From assembly GCA_038087015.1 (NCBI GenBank), contig JASBNA010000003.1, positions 1,612,001-1,676,000 on the forward strand: 64,000 bases of DNA, read 5' to 3'. This document shows, in pieces, positions 33,320 to 47,314 of the stretch; position 1 is the first letter of the stretch, and every line of letters begins with the position of its first letter. Origin of the DNA: Cerrena zonata (lineage: Eukaryota > Basidiomycota > Agaricomycetes > Polyporales > Cerrenaceae). The notes under the pieces are model-generated. The model made no database searches. It was not told where the DNA came from and saw only the letters and a program-made list of their open reading frames with translations. The position numbers and the translations under genes are program-made.

Positions 33320-34543
33320 TTACAATTTGACCTTCTCACTAAACCTGAAGGTCACGCCCTCCTTGGCTTCCAACTTCTCATAATGAGTTATTCCAGAGAA
33401 CCATCCACCATACTGCGTGCCAACAGTCTTGTAGGTTACCACAGCTTCATCATGAGGGATGCTAACGGGTCTCTTGCCTGTACTCGCAGCTGCAGCTTCA
33501 GCTAGGAGTTGAGATTTGCATGCCTTCTCAAGAGCGATGTAGAAGTGAAGGGTAGCTTCGATGGAAGAGGTCGCTACGAGGATGCCGTGATTTTGGAGAA
33601 TTGCAGCCTAAGCGTTTGAGTTTAATGTATAAGTGGGGGTAAACTTTCAGTCACATCGAACCATGTTATACCTTCTTGTTTCCCAAAGCTTGCGTTATCC
33701 GTCGACCCTCTTCTTCAGCGAGAACGACGCCGTCGAAGGTACTATATAATGCATGGTCCTATCATTACGTGACATAGACATAGACGAATTGTCAGTAAAT
33801 TACACACTTATAACATAACCATGATACGTACCTGATAAAATGCACAACTATCTTGCGTCAAAGGGTCCAATTCTCTCCCCAACGATGCCCAAGTTTTTCC
33901 GTATAATGAATGCGAGTGTGCAGCACAATGAACATCAGGACGAGCAGCATGGATAGCTGAGTGGATCATAAATGCAGCGGTATTGAGTAATCCTTTGCCT
34001 TCTTGGATGACACCGTAGTGGTCAACTAGGATGAGATCATGAGGCTGGATCAAGCTGAAAGCTTTGCGCTATAGGACCGACATGAGAAAAAAATCAGGAT
34101 GTGTGGGCAATGCAATTACGGACTCACCATTGGATTGACCCAAAAGCAGTCCGGACGAATAGGATCCTAATAATCATGTCAAGAGGTTCGGATCAATAAT
34201 AGGGCTCAACATGTTTTTTGGCAGTGCTATAACGAACCCGGACTGTGATATGTCCAGCAACACCCTCGTCAAACCCCTTCTCGCCTAGTAGAGGTTAAAA
34301 CTAACATCAGTCCCACCGACTCCAGGATACCTTGTTCCACTGACCGAAAATCCTCAGAGTCTGAGCAAGCCTAAACTTTAGCCATTCTCGCTCTTCCCTC
34401 TTGTCCTGGAAAACAGGCGGTAGAGGTATATTTCCTCTGATTACATCGTTGACTTCAGGGTCCTGAGAGGTGGTGTTTTGGATTTCGGAAGCTTCTTTAG
34501 CCATTTGAGCCTTTTCAGCTTCTGTGTAAATAGAAATGGCCAT
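33320..34543 (-). CDS. Class II aldolase/adducin-domain protein
   Basis: Member of the class II aldolase/adducin superfamily; zinc-dependent aldol cleavage is typical, but fungal members of this type are uncharacterised. Exons: 34543-34345, 34284-34238, 34166-34128, 34068-33832, 33758-33672, 33607-33320; 897 nt, 298 aa. Visible: GFDEGVAGHITVRDP near residue 75, HDLILVDHYGVI, the metal-binding CAAHSHSLYGK (His-x-His) and LQNHGI with the third His. Intron donor at TTC-G|GTCAGT was preferred over a later GTATCC because only it restores GEKGFDEG. A 39-nt and a 47-nt exon lie side by side. Substrate cannot be read from sequence. Confidence 0.88.
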
Positions 34544-35870
34544 GTCAGTACAGGTCGGTAACGGGATAGAAGTATAATGGCGTGTCTGCTAGACAGACCA
34601 GGAAGAGAGGGGCAGACAATGACATGACGATGAACCTTAAGTATGAACACTGACAGATAGCACTATTTGATTATGGATGAACTAGTCACGGCGACTTGAT
34701 ATGTTAGACGTCGGTTCTAAAAGCTGACACAGGACGGTTCGGGGATCCTTGTAACCTGGAAGGAAAATGGAAACTAGCTCTCGCGAGCGTGTCGCTTCGA
34801 GCCATTATATGCTCGATCTATCTCCATGAGGTATCCAAATAAACAGAGGTCATGAATCAATGATGGTCAGTCTACCAGCTCAGTTTGTTCCCAAGCTGAC
34901 CGGAGCCCAATAGTCATAGGACCATTTCGTCTCTCGGGAAATAGGTTGGTGTTCGGCATGTTACCTATACGAGTTGTGTCATAAGAGTAACTTGGACATG
35001 AAATTGAAACCGGTAAGGGGACTCAGAGAGACCGAGCACCGAATACGTGTGATCAGTAATTTCAGGAGGTGTAAGTTTAGAACAAAGATGCAAGATAGGA
35101 TTCGGAGGTAGAAGAGGTCTCAGTCGGACCCTGCAAGGTACGCGAATCTATAAGAATGATTGAAGTGAACGCTGATGGACAGGTAAGATTAAGGTTCGAG
35201 TCTAGACACAGATAATGCCTCGGGGTGGAAGTATAAATGTATTTGAGTTACCATTGAGTTTGGTTATCGCTCACAACACATGTCACCGGGGTTCGGAGAC
35301 AGGAATGACACACCCAAGACAATGCCCGACCAAATCACTTCCAAATCAGAGATGGAAAGTCTAAAAGCACGTATACATTCCGGGAGTATATACAACCTAG
35401 CTATAAGTAATCTACATTACCCACAGAAAGATCCAGCAAAAGCAGGTAGACGAAGGTCGTAACAAAGGTCATGCCCAAAACGTAAGGTCGTATCGCATCA
35501 GTACAGGGAGGATAAAGTGTCCGAGGTATCGCGTCGAAATGTACAGAGAAATGAGAAAGAGTAATGAAGCAATACGGCAAAGCATGAGCACTGGAGGGTG
35601 GGTCGTCATTCGTGAGTAGGTATTGGCGGAATGTAGCATGGATTGGGGTAAGGGTCAACGTCGAACGGAACGTTGAGGCCTGACGCCAAACGTGCCAAAG
35701 GAGTGATAATAGTAAAGAATGAGAATAGGAATAGGGGGGCAGAAAACGCAATCGAAAGAGCAATAAGGAAAAGAAAACATTGTTCAAACACGGGAAGATC
35801 ATCCAACACTCGTCACTGGGATCGTGAAGCACCAAAAATACACTTGTGGAAAGGTGTCCAATGGAGGGCA
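34544..35870. other. 1.3-kb intergenic region
   Basis: Upstream of the aldolase-like gene and downstream of the coiled-coil gene, both minus. A 162-codon minus-strand open frame at 35401-35889 is hydrophobic, lacks an ATG context with coding bias and overlaps the neighbour's 3' end; I do not call it. Confidence 0.4.
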
Positions 35871-37373
35871 TTACCAGACGCCCAACCAACCACGCCTAGA
35901 TTTGCGCTTGCGCTGACCTTTAGGACGAACTGGTTCGTCATCTTCATGCACGATCCTCGATGGCTCTGGAACATCCTCAATAATCACCTCAACGGCAGTC
36001 GTACGAGGGAAGTAGGCAGAAGCAGACGAAGGACCGACAACGGGAGCAGGAGAAGCGATACCACGCGTGTTGGCAGGTTGGGGAACGGTAACGGTCTTTG
36101 TGGGCAAAGTTTCAGTGTGGTGTTCAGTGTGGGTTACGAATAATGTTTCGGTTGCAACTTCAATAGCGGTTTCGGTGTAAATAATAGGGGGAGGAAGAGC
36201 TTGAAGAATAGGACCCTAGAGAAAGAAGAATAGGTTAGCATATTGCTCATTGTCACATAGAGAAACTGAAGACTGATAACCGTGACCAGCAGTGACACCA
36301 CTGGACGATCGGTGACGCGGAAGCAGATGTGACATGCGAGGGCACCATCACGTGTACGCGTTGTGGGCCTCGCGTCGAGCACGCCGATCGATCGTAAAGT
36401 GCTTCATACATAGATCACGATTATCAGTCTTCATGAGGACGAGGGGGACAAGATTCAAACACCGTTATCCCCCAAGCCCGGCGACGAAGGGAGTGGGGAG
36501 GGGATGCAACAGACAGCTACGAACTATACACGGTTAAGTTCAGGAACAGAGAAGTGGAAAATGTTGTCGACGGTGATCCCCCTTCGTCTCAGAGCTCAGA
36601 GCGGCGCGCGGATAGGCGGAGGTACCTTGGATGGCTTTCGTTTCGCTGCAGGCGATTCGTAGACGAACTCTTCTTCAACAATGGGCTCATCTTGGTTGAT
36701 AGCGCTAAAGCAAACGACGCAATTAGGTTCAAGCACAAGCAATTACAAGCATAAGCAACACTTACACTAGCTGTTCCATGATCCAGCTCTCGCGTCTGGA
36801 CGCGTCATGCTCTCTGCGGTTAACCGCCTCCTCACGCCGGCTGATCTCCCGTTCACGCTCAGCAATCTTGAGCTCTCTGTCGAGGATATCCTCAGCACGG
36901 ATGCGAGCCTGATCCCACCACCCTGGTGGAGTGAGCGCCTCAGCTTCCTTGAAGACTTCTTTGATGATGGTTTGAACTGGGGGTGCCTCCGTGACCTTGT
37001 CAACAGAAGGACAGACGGGGCAAGGGGGTGGTGGGTTAGGAATAACACCACCGGGTGCACCAGCAAGAAGCTCCGCTTCACGGCGTGCGACTTCGGCTTC
37101 ACGTTGAGCAACGGCGTGCTCACGAGAGATGAGTGCTTGAGTACGTTTTGGGGTCAGGTATTTCCAAAGACCTTGGGGGTCTTGTTCATTAGCACCTGAT
37201 GAGCCTAAGCCACTGCTTTGTGTAGCGGGCAAGGAAAGCATGACGGCGAGGACCGCAAGGACGAGTGAGAGGACGAGTAGGAGAGTAGTAGAGGAAATTG
37301 TGCGATGGTGGTGATGACGGGAGGAACGTTCAGAACGTTCCCGTTCCCGATGAGATGAAGAGGGTTGAGCCAT
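35871..37373 (-). CDS. Single-pass membrane protein with coiled coil, unknown function
   Basis: Not recognised. Exons: 37373-36766, 36704-36626, 36215-35871; 1032 nt, 343 aa. Seen: a basic, His-rich cytosolic-type N-terminus with repeated RER/RSSRHHHH residues, one strong transmembrane helix at about residues 28-50 (LLLVLSLVLAVLAVMLSLP), a Cys-Pro-rich loop (PPPPCPVCPS), then Arg/Glu-rich helices with repeating REAEVARREAE and AEREREISRREE patterns typical of a long coiled coil, a Thr/Val-rich region, and a basic C-terminus (KGQRKRKSRRGW). The last intron is 410 nt, the longest in the window, though both its ends join in phase 0. An extra exon inside it cannot be excluded. Start is the first in-frame ATG. 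Confidence 0.72.
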
Positions 37374-38115
37374 CCTGTCCCTGGCGACACTGACGGAGTT
37401 CGAGGGTGACAAGGATGTGGAGGTATGGGCTCTGAATGTGGACGTTATGGTGGAAAATGGGCCGGGGCCGGGTTTGAGGCGTTAGGAATGATGGGGTCGT
37501 GAGTAAGAAAAGTTTCGCAGGTTTATAGGGGGAGGAGAAAGTGGTGGTGGAAGGGAGGATGAGTTGATGGTTCGAATTCCAACATTGTCGCTACATAAAA
37601 GGAAGTGCCCCGTGTACAATCAATACCAAATAAATACACGTGTATCACAAAATTGTTAATTATTGCGGTCTTTCCCGTCACAACCCTAACACGTGTCACA
37701 CTCTAGCCCCATTGTTCGTTCCCTTCCGTTCAAACCGCTCCAAGACTCTTTTAGTATGCTCATGGATATTCTTGCATTATGACAGCTTAGTATAGGTCTG
37801 GAATGTAATTTTACGAGCCAGAGGAGTACAAGCAACTAGTTTGGGGATCGGGACGTCGGCGGAGTCACACCGTGATGCTGTGAGCGTGTGACCCAAGGAA
37901 CTCCAGAACCCCACTGTGGCGTGTGACACGGGGGCCCTATTGTGTGACTCAGCATCCGCGATTGGCTATCACGCCATCACGCCTTGTACGCGTGGTCGGA
38001 AGAGCAATTGAATCAGACGCCGAGACATTCAGTCGCGCCTCACTGTCTCACTGGTCTCACTCTCTCTGTCTCTTAGATTGTTTCTCCTCTTCCCAAAAGC
38101 CTATCCTCGTCCGCC
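37374..38115. promoter_or_regulatory. Divergent promoter with GTGTGAC cluster and two CACGTG boxes
   Basis: 742 bp between divergent start codons. Two CACGTG palindromes (37637-37642, 37690-37695) are possible bHLH (Cbf1-type) sites. The heptamer GTGTGAC occurs on the plus strand at 37886, 37921 and 37942 and as GTCACAC at 37695 and 37864, five copies within about 255 bp. No known factor is assigned. Confidence 0.5.
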
Positions 38116-39571
38116 ATGTCGTCTCTCAGGCGACTCGCACAGACTAACCACGCCATCAACTCTCCACGCACCAGCGAGGCCTCCACACAGGTCTCCCCCT
38201 CTACACCTGTCAAGAAAAATGGCTTTCTCCCTACTACGCCCCGTACTAGAATAGTGTATCCTATCTCACCTATTACCAGCCCGTCACTGAGTGCATCGAC
38301 ACCATTCGACTGGGAAGCTGCCAGGGCGCGTAAACCACCACCATATGCTAGCCCATTGGGTAAACGCGTCCGAGCACAGCGGAACGGCGCGGGTTCACCG
38401 ACGAGAGGTAACAAGAGGGTAGTCAGGAAAAAGGGCTTCATCGAAAAGTTAGTCTCAGCAATCCAGTGGCTCTTTTGGTACTGATATCTATACAGGATCA
38501 CGTCTTTACCATCCCAGATAGCTTTCGAGATTCACATGTTTCCTCATAACGTCCCATTCCCCTCACCAGAGAAATCCGCTTGGCTAATAGGTGGATTCAT
38601 GCATTTCCTTCATCTGTGTGTCCGCATATCACAAATCCGAACTGTTCCGGACTCCGACCTAGGCTGGGAAGACATGTATCGCGAAGACGAAGGTAGACCA
38701 TGGTTCGACTGGGTACGCTTCATCCCCAATTTGACGTATTCTCGTACCAACTAATTTATTATCCGAATATAGACTGTCCCCGTATCGATATTGCTCATCG
38801 GCGCAAGCATCCTCAACGCCATGTCCCTCTTCACTCGTACCAAGATCTACCAACTCAACCTCGCCCGAGAACCCGTCGCGTCCCCCAACGCCAAATTCGT
38901 ACCTAGATCATCCTCAGACTCTTCTCGTTCTTCCACACCAACCACCACATCAACTCCATCAAAACTAATCTCATTCCTCTTCAGTCTACTCAAACATTTC
39001 TGGCGTGCATTTGTCATCTCTGTTCGATTTTTGTTGAATCTTAGTCCTCCGAAGTCTCAGCAGACTTCGGGAGGTGTGTGGGGTGAGAGAGTCCAGCAGT
39101 TGGAGGTATGGACTCCTGGAGAATTGGAGATGTTCTTGTTTTCGGTTTATTCGCCTGTGCATGCGTTGCTTTGGATGGCGACGAATAGTGCGAATTGGAT
39201 GATCATGCTGGTTGTTATGTTTATTACTGGTGCTCAGGTAAGGGCGTTATTTTCTATTGTATTCCGCTTCAAGAGTGCTTATGCTAAGTTCGGTTGTCCT
39301 TTAGTTACGAGCAATGACGCGCTCGTATGAAGCGCTCCTCAAGGACAAGGCGATCATTTCTGCGGAAGTATTACACGAATACGACGAGAAGGTACGTCCG
39401 TTTTTACTACTCAATTCTAATAACAGCGTACTAAGCTTAAATTTGCAGTTCGTCTATCCTCGTATAAACCCTATCCGTAAAGACGCCGCAGTTATGACCC
39501 ACGAAGCAGAAATGGTCAATTGTTGGGAGGACCGACCCCGGATGCATACTGGTGCTAGCGCCGGTCGGTAA
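38116..39571 (+). CDS. NUR1: Nuclear rim protein 1 (NUR1/DUF2418 family)
   Basis: Inner nuclear membrane protein; in yeast Nur1 works with Lrs4-Csm1 (CLIP) to tether rDNA and silent chromatin to the rim. Exons: 38116-38447, 38496-38712, 38773-39237, 39305-39391, 39449-39571; 1224 nt, 407 aa. The N-terminus is basic and Ser/Pro-rich (nucleoplasmic tail). The family core starts at SLPSQIAFEIHMFPHNVPFPSPEKSAW (split here: SLPSQIAFEI, then PHNVPFPSPEKSAW) and continues with membrane helices near SILLIGASILNAMSLF, LISFLFSLLKHFWRAFVIS and WMIMLVVMFITGAQ, then LRAMTRSYEALLKDK. Introns 48-67 nt, all in phase. Confidence 0.88.
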
Positions 39572-40229
39572 CCCTTGCCTGTCAAATATTTGCTATCGGA
39601 ACCACTCCTATGCTGACTTGCATCACTACGCAATAATAACTGGATGGTCCAGTACTAGTGCTATCGTCTTTGCTCACATCTCTATCTCATCCTCTCTGTG
39701 TCTCTCTTATACATCCGGTCTCATGGTGGTCTCCATTCCTACGCCCTTCCTGATTGTGATTGCATTTCTACACACATCCTTATTTACCCATCTCATGATT
39801 TCCAAGTCCGTCGCATCACCTCACCGCCTTACCTCGCCGCATTTTTTCTCACTTTTCACTGTCCATATCCCATACCATTTCTTCATAGTCTCATAGCATC
39901 CAATCAATTGAACCCTCTGACATACCATCATCTCCTAGTGTCCTTCTCCGTTCTACTGTCGATATTCATTTGATCTTCAAACCTCCATATCTCATACCAC
40001 CCACGACCGTTATGTTTTCATGTCTCAGGGTAAGCATTTCCAACTTCGAGGAGAGAGGGGAACGGGGAATCAAATCCAGATCTACTACAATACAAAAACA
40101 AAAGGTAATTACAACAACTTCCACTTTTCTTCCCATCCCGGCAAACTCGTAGCGTGAGCGCACTCATCATCAACACCCCCACCTCATGATGATCGGTTTG
40201 CATTTGGAGTAACAATATAACATGGGAAT
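39572..40229. other. Convergent intergenic region
   Basis: Pyrimidine-rich 3' flanks of NUR1 (+) and FBP1 (-). Short hydrophobic open frames only. Confidence 0.4.
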
Positions 40230-42046
40230 TTACGCTGAACCATTCTCCTTGACGCTTTCCTGGTCGTAGAATTTCTTGAGGTCCAAGACGTCGTCTTTGC
40301 TGCCGAGGAAGACGGAGCATCGTTCGTGGATGGTTGTTGGGACGATGTCGAGGATACGTTTCGTTCCTGTTGTCGCGATACCACCAGCCTAAGAGGGTTG
40401 GTTAGCAAAACTCAGCGATGATAGTTAATGGGACCGATAACACAACACACGACACTACAAGAATCACCATCCCACAACTCCGGGTCGGTAGCAGATGCGC
40501 TCTACATCATCACACTCCAACACACCCTCACCCTCATCTCATCAACTCCCCAAAGAAATGACATCACATACCTGCTCAGTCAAGAAAGCCATGGGGAACG
40601 CCTCATACAACAACCTCAATTTCCCACTCTTACTCTTCTTATCATCCGGATACCCAAAGATCCCACCATACAACAACGTTCGATGGACATCGGCCACCAT
40701 AGATCCGATATACCGTGCACTATACGGGGATTTGCCCGTCGAGGGGAATTTGATGCTTTCGAGGTATTTGTTGACCGGCGGGTGGAAGTACATCGCGTTG
40801 CCTTCGTTGAAGGAGTAGATCTTGCCTCGGGGTGGGATTCGGATCTATGGGAGATAAGATAGGGACGAGATGGGTTGGATTGGATTTGAGTTTTGGGGTC
40901 AGGTGAAGGGCCGAAGGTGATTGGGTAAGGGAGAGAGGGGTTGGTATGATTAATTAACGTGAGCTTGGGTGTTTCAGAATGAGGATGAAGGTGAGAAATT
41001 GGCGTACATCGGGATGGGTAAGGATGAATTCGCCGAGTGCTGCGTCGAGCGTGTAGCCGTTTACACCTTGCCCGGTTGTCAACACCAAGTTTGCAGAGGA
41101 TCCGTACCTGAAAAACAAAAAGTCATGTTACAATCAACAAATCCCCTCAGTCAGCAGCAGCGAGAAAAATAACAAGATAGGGTCTTGTTATGATGAAAGA
41201 AGTCACACGAGTGGACGTACATGGTATAACCGGCTGCAACCATCTCACTCCCGGGTCTCAACACATCTTGAATCGTTCCCTCCGAACCTGGTCGCTTTCA
41301 CACCCAAAATCAAAACACAAAGCAAATCTATCAGTTCTCCTTCATCTTCCCAGTACGAACACTCCCCGGGGCTAGCAAATCAGGGGTGCCCAATGAGAGA
41401 GGAAGACTTACAATATGGTAAATACCAAAGATGGTGCCGATGTTCACACCGGCATCGATGTTACTACTGCCATCGAGAGGATCAAAGACGACACAGTATT
41501 TCCCCCTGTGTTTCTCGTCGATGATGATGGCTTCTTCTAGTTCTTCGGAGACGAGGACGGCGGTCTTGCCGGATGCGCGGAGGGAGTTTACCATGATGTC
41601 GTTGGAGAGGACGTCGAGTTTCTTTTGCTCTTCGCCTTGGACATTCGTGTCGCCTGCCAATCCGATCCTAAGGTTCAGAGTTACAATGAAAAATGATTGG
41701 AAGAGGGGGTTGGATGGATGGAGTAATAGTGATGAGTGAGCAATTCGGGACGGAACGAAAGTGCATACATACAGGTTAATGAGTCTTGCTTTCCGGACAT
41801 TCGTAGCGATGAATTTGGAAGTGACTTGGATGGCCGTCAGGAGTAAAGTCAGATCTCCAGAAGCCTGGGCACCGAGTTGGAACTGTTGCGACAGGACATG
41901 TCTGTATCCCCAAGTACCAATAAAGTAAGACGCATACAACCACGATTATCTACAGGTTTAGCTCCCGATCAAGCCATGATTCAGGAAACTTGTACATACC
42001 GAGTAAGAGTGATGATATTAGTATTGGGGTGCTCCTCTCCGGACAT
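40230..42046 (-). CDS. FBP1: Fructose-1,6-bisphosphatase
   Basis: Gluconeogenic hydrolysis of fructose 1,6-bisphosphate to fructose 6-phosphate; cytosolic, Mg-dependent, AMP-inhibited. Exons: 42046-42000, 41901-41773, 41667-41412, 41294-41221, 41107-41008, 40844-40572, 40388-40230; 1038 nt, 345 aa. Seen: start [51 protein letters not shown], the metal site EELEEAIII and [58 protein letters not shown], and [24 protein letters not shown]-terminus includes [16 protein letters not shown]. Introns are 98-183 nt, clearly longer than in surrounding genes. Confidence 0.96.
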
Positions 42047-42525
42047 CTTGAATCAAAAGCTGCAGATGGTCGTTTCGTAAAGAGTTGGTACGTATGTTGT
42101 GGATCTGATATGTTGGGGATATGGTGGGATAAACAGAAGAAGAGTGTGTTGGGTTATAAGAGGGATGAGGAAGGTCCGGGTAGGTACGGAGGGATGAGTG
42201 GTAGGGGGAGTCCGTACATTCCGTATGAGTAGAATAACCTCTCAGCCTCTGGCTCTTGCAACTCCAATGGCCATGGATCTTGCTCTCTCTCCCTATCACA
42301 TGTATGACGCATCCATCCCCACGGTCCGCCACCCCGCACCGCCAACAGACCATTCAGATTGTGCGGATGATTAATTGACCATCTCGTTCTATTAGCGGAA
42401 TGTACTACAGCTAGAAATAAATACCATAATAATATACAAACACATGTGCAGCAGCAAAGCAGGAGGCAGAAAACACAGGGAGACGACAACAAGGAGAAAA
42501 CGACAACTAAAAGCACAACTCTCGA
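42047..42525. other. Intergenic, FBP1 promoter side
   Basis: Between the FBP1 start and the stop of the C2H2 gene, both on minus. No gene recognised; overlapping short frames on the minus strand are low-complexity. Confidence 0.4.
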
Positions 42526-44746
<2,221 letters not shown>

Positions 44747-45315
44747 GGTAAGATACAAGCTTAGCGGTTCAACAGCTTGTTGTTGAGCGCGGAGTAACGG
44801 CTCCAAGGACGTCAGAGTCAATGGTAAGCCTAAGTAGAGTAAAGGAAAGACGTAAGAGCGAAAGTAACAGGGGAAGGACTGGAAGGGGACGCACCGATCG
44901 TAATAATATGCAACAGAAGCCGAGCGTGCCAGGTGCACTGAGCAGCGTGCTCGTGTCTGCAACGAGGCTCACGTCTCCAAGGCTTCTATTGGACGCGAAA
45001 TTTGTATTCACGTGCAGAGATGAAACTTGCGGAATGTGCAGTTTCTTCGTGAGGGAATTCGTCAAGATAGCCTTGGTGTTCGAATTTGAATGGCGGAGGA
45101 ACAAAAGCAGAGATGAGGACAATGATCTTGGTTGTCCACAGTGCAAAGCGGTAAGCAGGGAAGCGCCCGATGATGGTGTCGGAAACGGAGACCGCAGCCG
45201 AGAGTGAACCTGACACTGACACTGACACTCGCACCCTCTCTACACCGCCAGTCTCGCTCCTTCTCTGCTACCACGACACTCTAATACCCTCGCCAACTAC
45301 CCACAGCTAGGAGCC
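44747..45315. promoter_or_regulatory. Divergent promoter, C2H2 factor / PMP3-like
   Basis: Roughly 0.57 kb between the two transcription units. Contains the TGACAC repeat described separately; no TATA box is clear. Confidence 0.35.
45211..45228 (+). repeat. TGACAC x3
   Basis: Three perfect tandem copies of TGACAC about 90 nt upstream of the PMP3-like ATG, in its leader or core promoter. Confidence 0.7.
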
Positions 45316-46492
45316 ATGGTGGCTCCTCAGCAATTCACAAAGGTCGACCTCACGCCCAAAAGGCATCATGGCTATGCCGTCGTGCTTTTCATCATGGGCA
45401 CGCTCTTCCCTCCCCTCGGTGCGTCTATATGCTCTCGTAATCCGTCTTAGTTTCTGACATATGCATATGTTTTTGTGCCGTCTTGGGCTTTTAACCTTTC
45501 TGTGTCGCTAGCTGTCGCTGCTCGTTTTGGGATCGGAGGTGACTTCTGGCTCAATCTCCTGTTGACGATATGCGGCTACATTCCCGGTGGGTGCATCTCC
45601 GTGTATTGCCACCCATCGATATTTGTGGGACTTACGAAACCGTCGACACAGGTCACGGACATAATTTCTATATTCAGGTACGCATCTATTCTTCACAGAC
45701 ATTAAGCAATGCTCATGTCAAATACCCTCACAGAACATCCGAAACAACAAGAACCACCAACGGACTCCCAAATGGGCACAACGCTACGGTCTCATCGACA
45801 CATCCGAGATCAAGCGCAAGGAACGTCGCTCACAATGGGCAGGCCGATACAACGACAGACTACCTCGCAGCACTCTCGAAGACGCGCCCTACGCCGAAGG
45901 TCAAAATGGTGGCGGTTCGAGCGTTGATGTGTCGTTAGAAGGTCAGGACCCCAATCAACAACGCGGCGGCGAGTTATGGAGTCCGCAGGAAGAGACATAT
46001 TACGGCCAACGGTCGCAGCAGCAGCAGAATGGTGATACTGCTAGCGTCAGGACAGGTGGGTCAGGGGCGATGGCATTATCCTGCGAAACTTCGAAGATAC
46101 GATTGCGGAACCTTCACGGAAGAAGAGCAAGAAGAAGAAAGAGAAGAAGGATCGGTGGGCGAGGACGGAAGATGCGTATTCCTGTTAACCAGGACTCGTC
46201 GTCTGGATCCAAGAGGAGGAAGTCAAAGAAGAAGAGATCGACTATCATGCCAGATGATGATACTTATTCCAGAAAGAGTGGATCGACATCAGAGTTCCCG
46301 GAGGACCCTGAGGGTGGATTGTATGGAGATTCGAGGAGAGGGCCCAGAAGGCAAACACGAAAGCTGCTAATAGTGGTGATGATATTTTCTCGCATGAGCT
46401 GTGATGGACAATACAGATACCCTTTATTCATCTCTGTTCCATCTTTCGACTTCCGCCCACTAGGGAGGAAGTTGCTTGATCTCCTACCTTGA
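45316..46492 (+). CDS. PMP3/UPF0057 proteolipid with long basic C-terminal extension
   Basis: The first ~75 residues match plasma membrane proteolipid 3 (stress/ion homeostasis): two hydrophobic helices, VVLFIMGTLFPPLAVAARFG and DFWLNLLLTICGYIPGHGHNF, with the family's FPPLAV turn. Exons: 45316-45418, 45512-45586, 45652-45677, 45734-46492; 320 aa if exon 4 is read through. Ordinary PMP3 is about 55 aa; here a cytosolic-type tail of more than 200 residues follows, rich in Gln (SQQQQN), Arg and Lys. After about 46050 the best-looking peptide moves to another frame (DTIAEPSRKKSKKKKEKK), reachable through a 41-nt intron at 46056-46096, so the 3' half of the model is uncertain. Confidence 0.7.
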
Positions 46493-47314
46493 CTTACAAG
46501 TTGCTGGACCGGCCTTCTCGATAATTTACTTCTCCCGCTATTTCATACAACAATTCTATCATCTCTCCATCGCCGCCAACTCGCCATCATCATCTCATCG
46601 CGTATATATGGGTATAAGAACGACATAGCTGTATTTCTCTCGTTCGTCGTATTTATTCTCATTATGCATTTTCAGGCTACTCCATCTCCCAGTTACTCAA
46701 CGCCGGGTCTGTTTATAGGGTTACGGATATGACGTAGTTGCAGTGCTCCGTCAACAACAGTTTGGCCAATTTCTACTGGTGATATCTAGCACTTCATTGA
46801 TCGCAAAGTTTATCTTTTGTCAACATGTACACAGCAACAATCGAGTAGTACAGTGTCTGCTTCTAGTCTTCCCGGTAAGATAAGAATTAGCCTCCTCGCC
46901 CGACCATTCCAGACCATTACCTCTCCAACCCCCATGTTCAACTTCTATCCAACCACTAACACCTCTCTCCGATCTCGCGAACACCATCCGAACAGCTGAT
47001 ATCGAAACCACTTCGCAATGCAACCGATAAGTCCTGGAGCACATGGGACCTCGGCTCGCCTTCCCACAAACACACTTCTGATTCCTCATTTACACACTCT
47101 TCGTACTATTGGCATCATATTCTGTTTTTATTCCCGGCAGATCCTTCTATAAGTCCCTTTCTCATACCTTTGATGATAGCATGCACACGGTATATATACC
47201 CAATGCTCTTCGGTAGTGTTTCCTTGTGCTCCGTTGCTCCGAGTCCCCCCTTCTCTATCCCGTCACACCTAGGTCTAGGTATATTACCATTGACACTAAC
47301 GTGGAGATCTGGAT
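46493..47314. other. Intergenic, upstream of the PNGase A-like gene
   Basis: 0.8 kb between two plus-strand genes. Only short open frames; no RNA gene or repeat recognised. Confidence 0.4.

Noticed and set aside
35401..35889. 162-codon hydrophobic minus-strand frame
   Set aside because: Lies in the 3' flank of the coiled-coil gene, overlaps its stop, lacks coding character.
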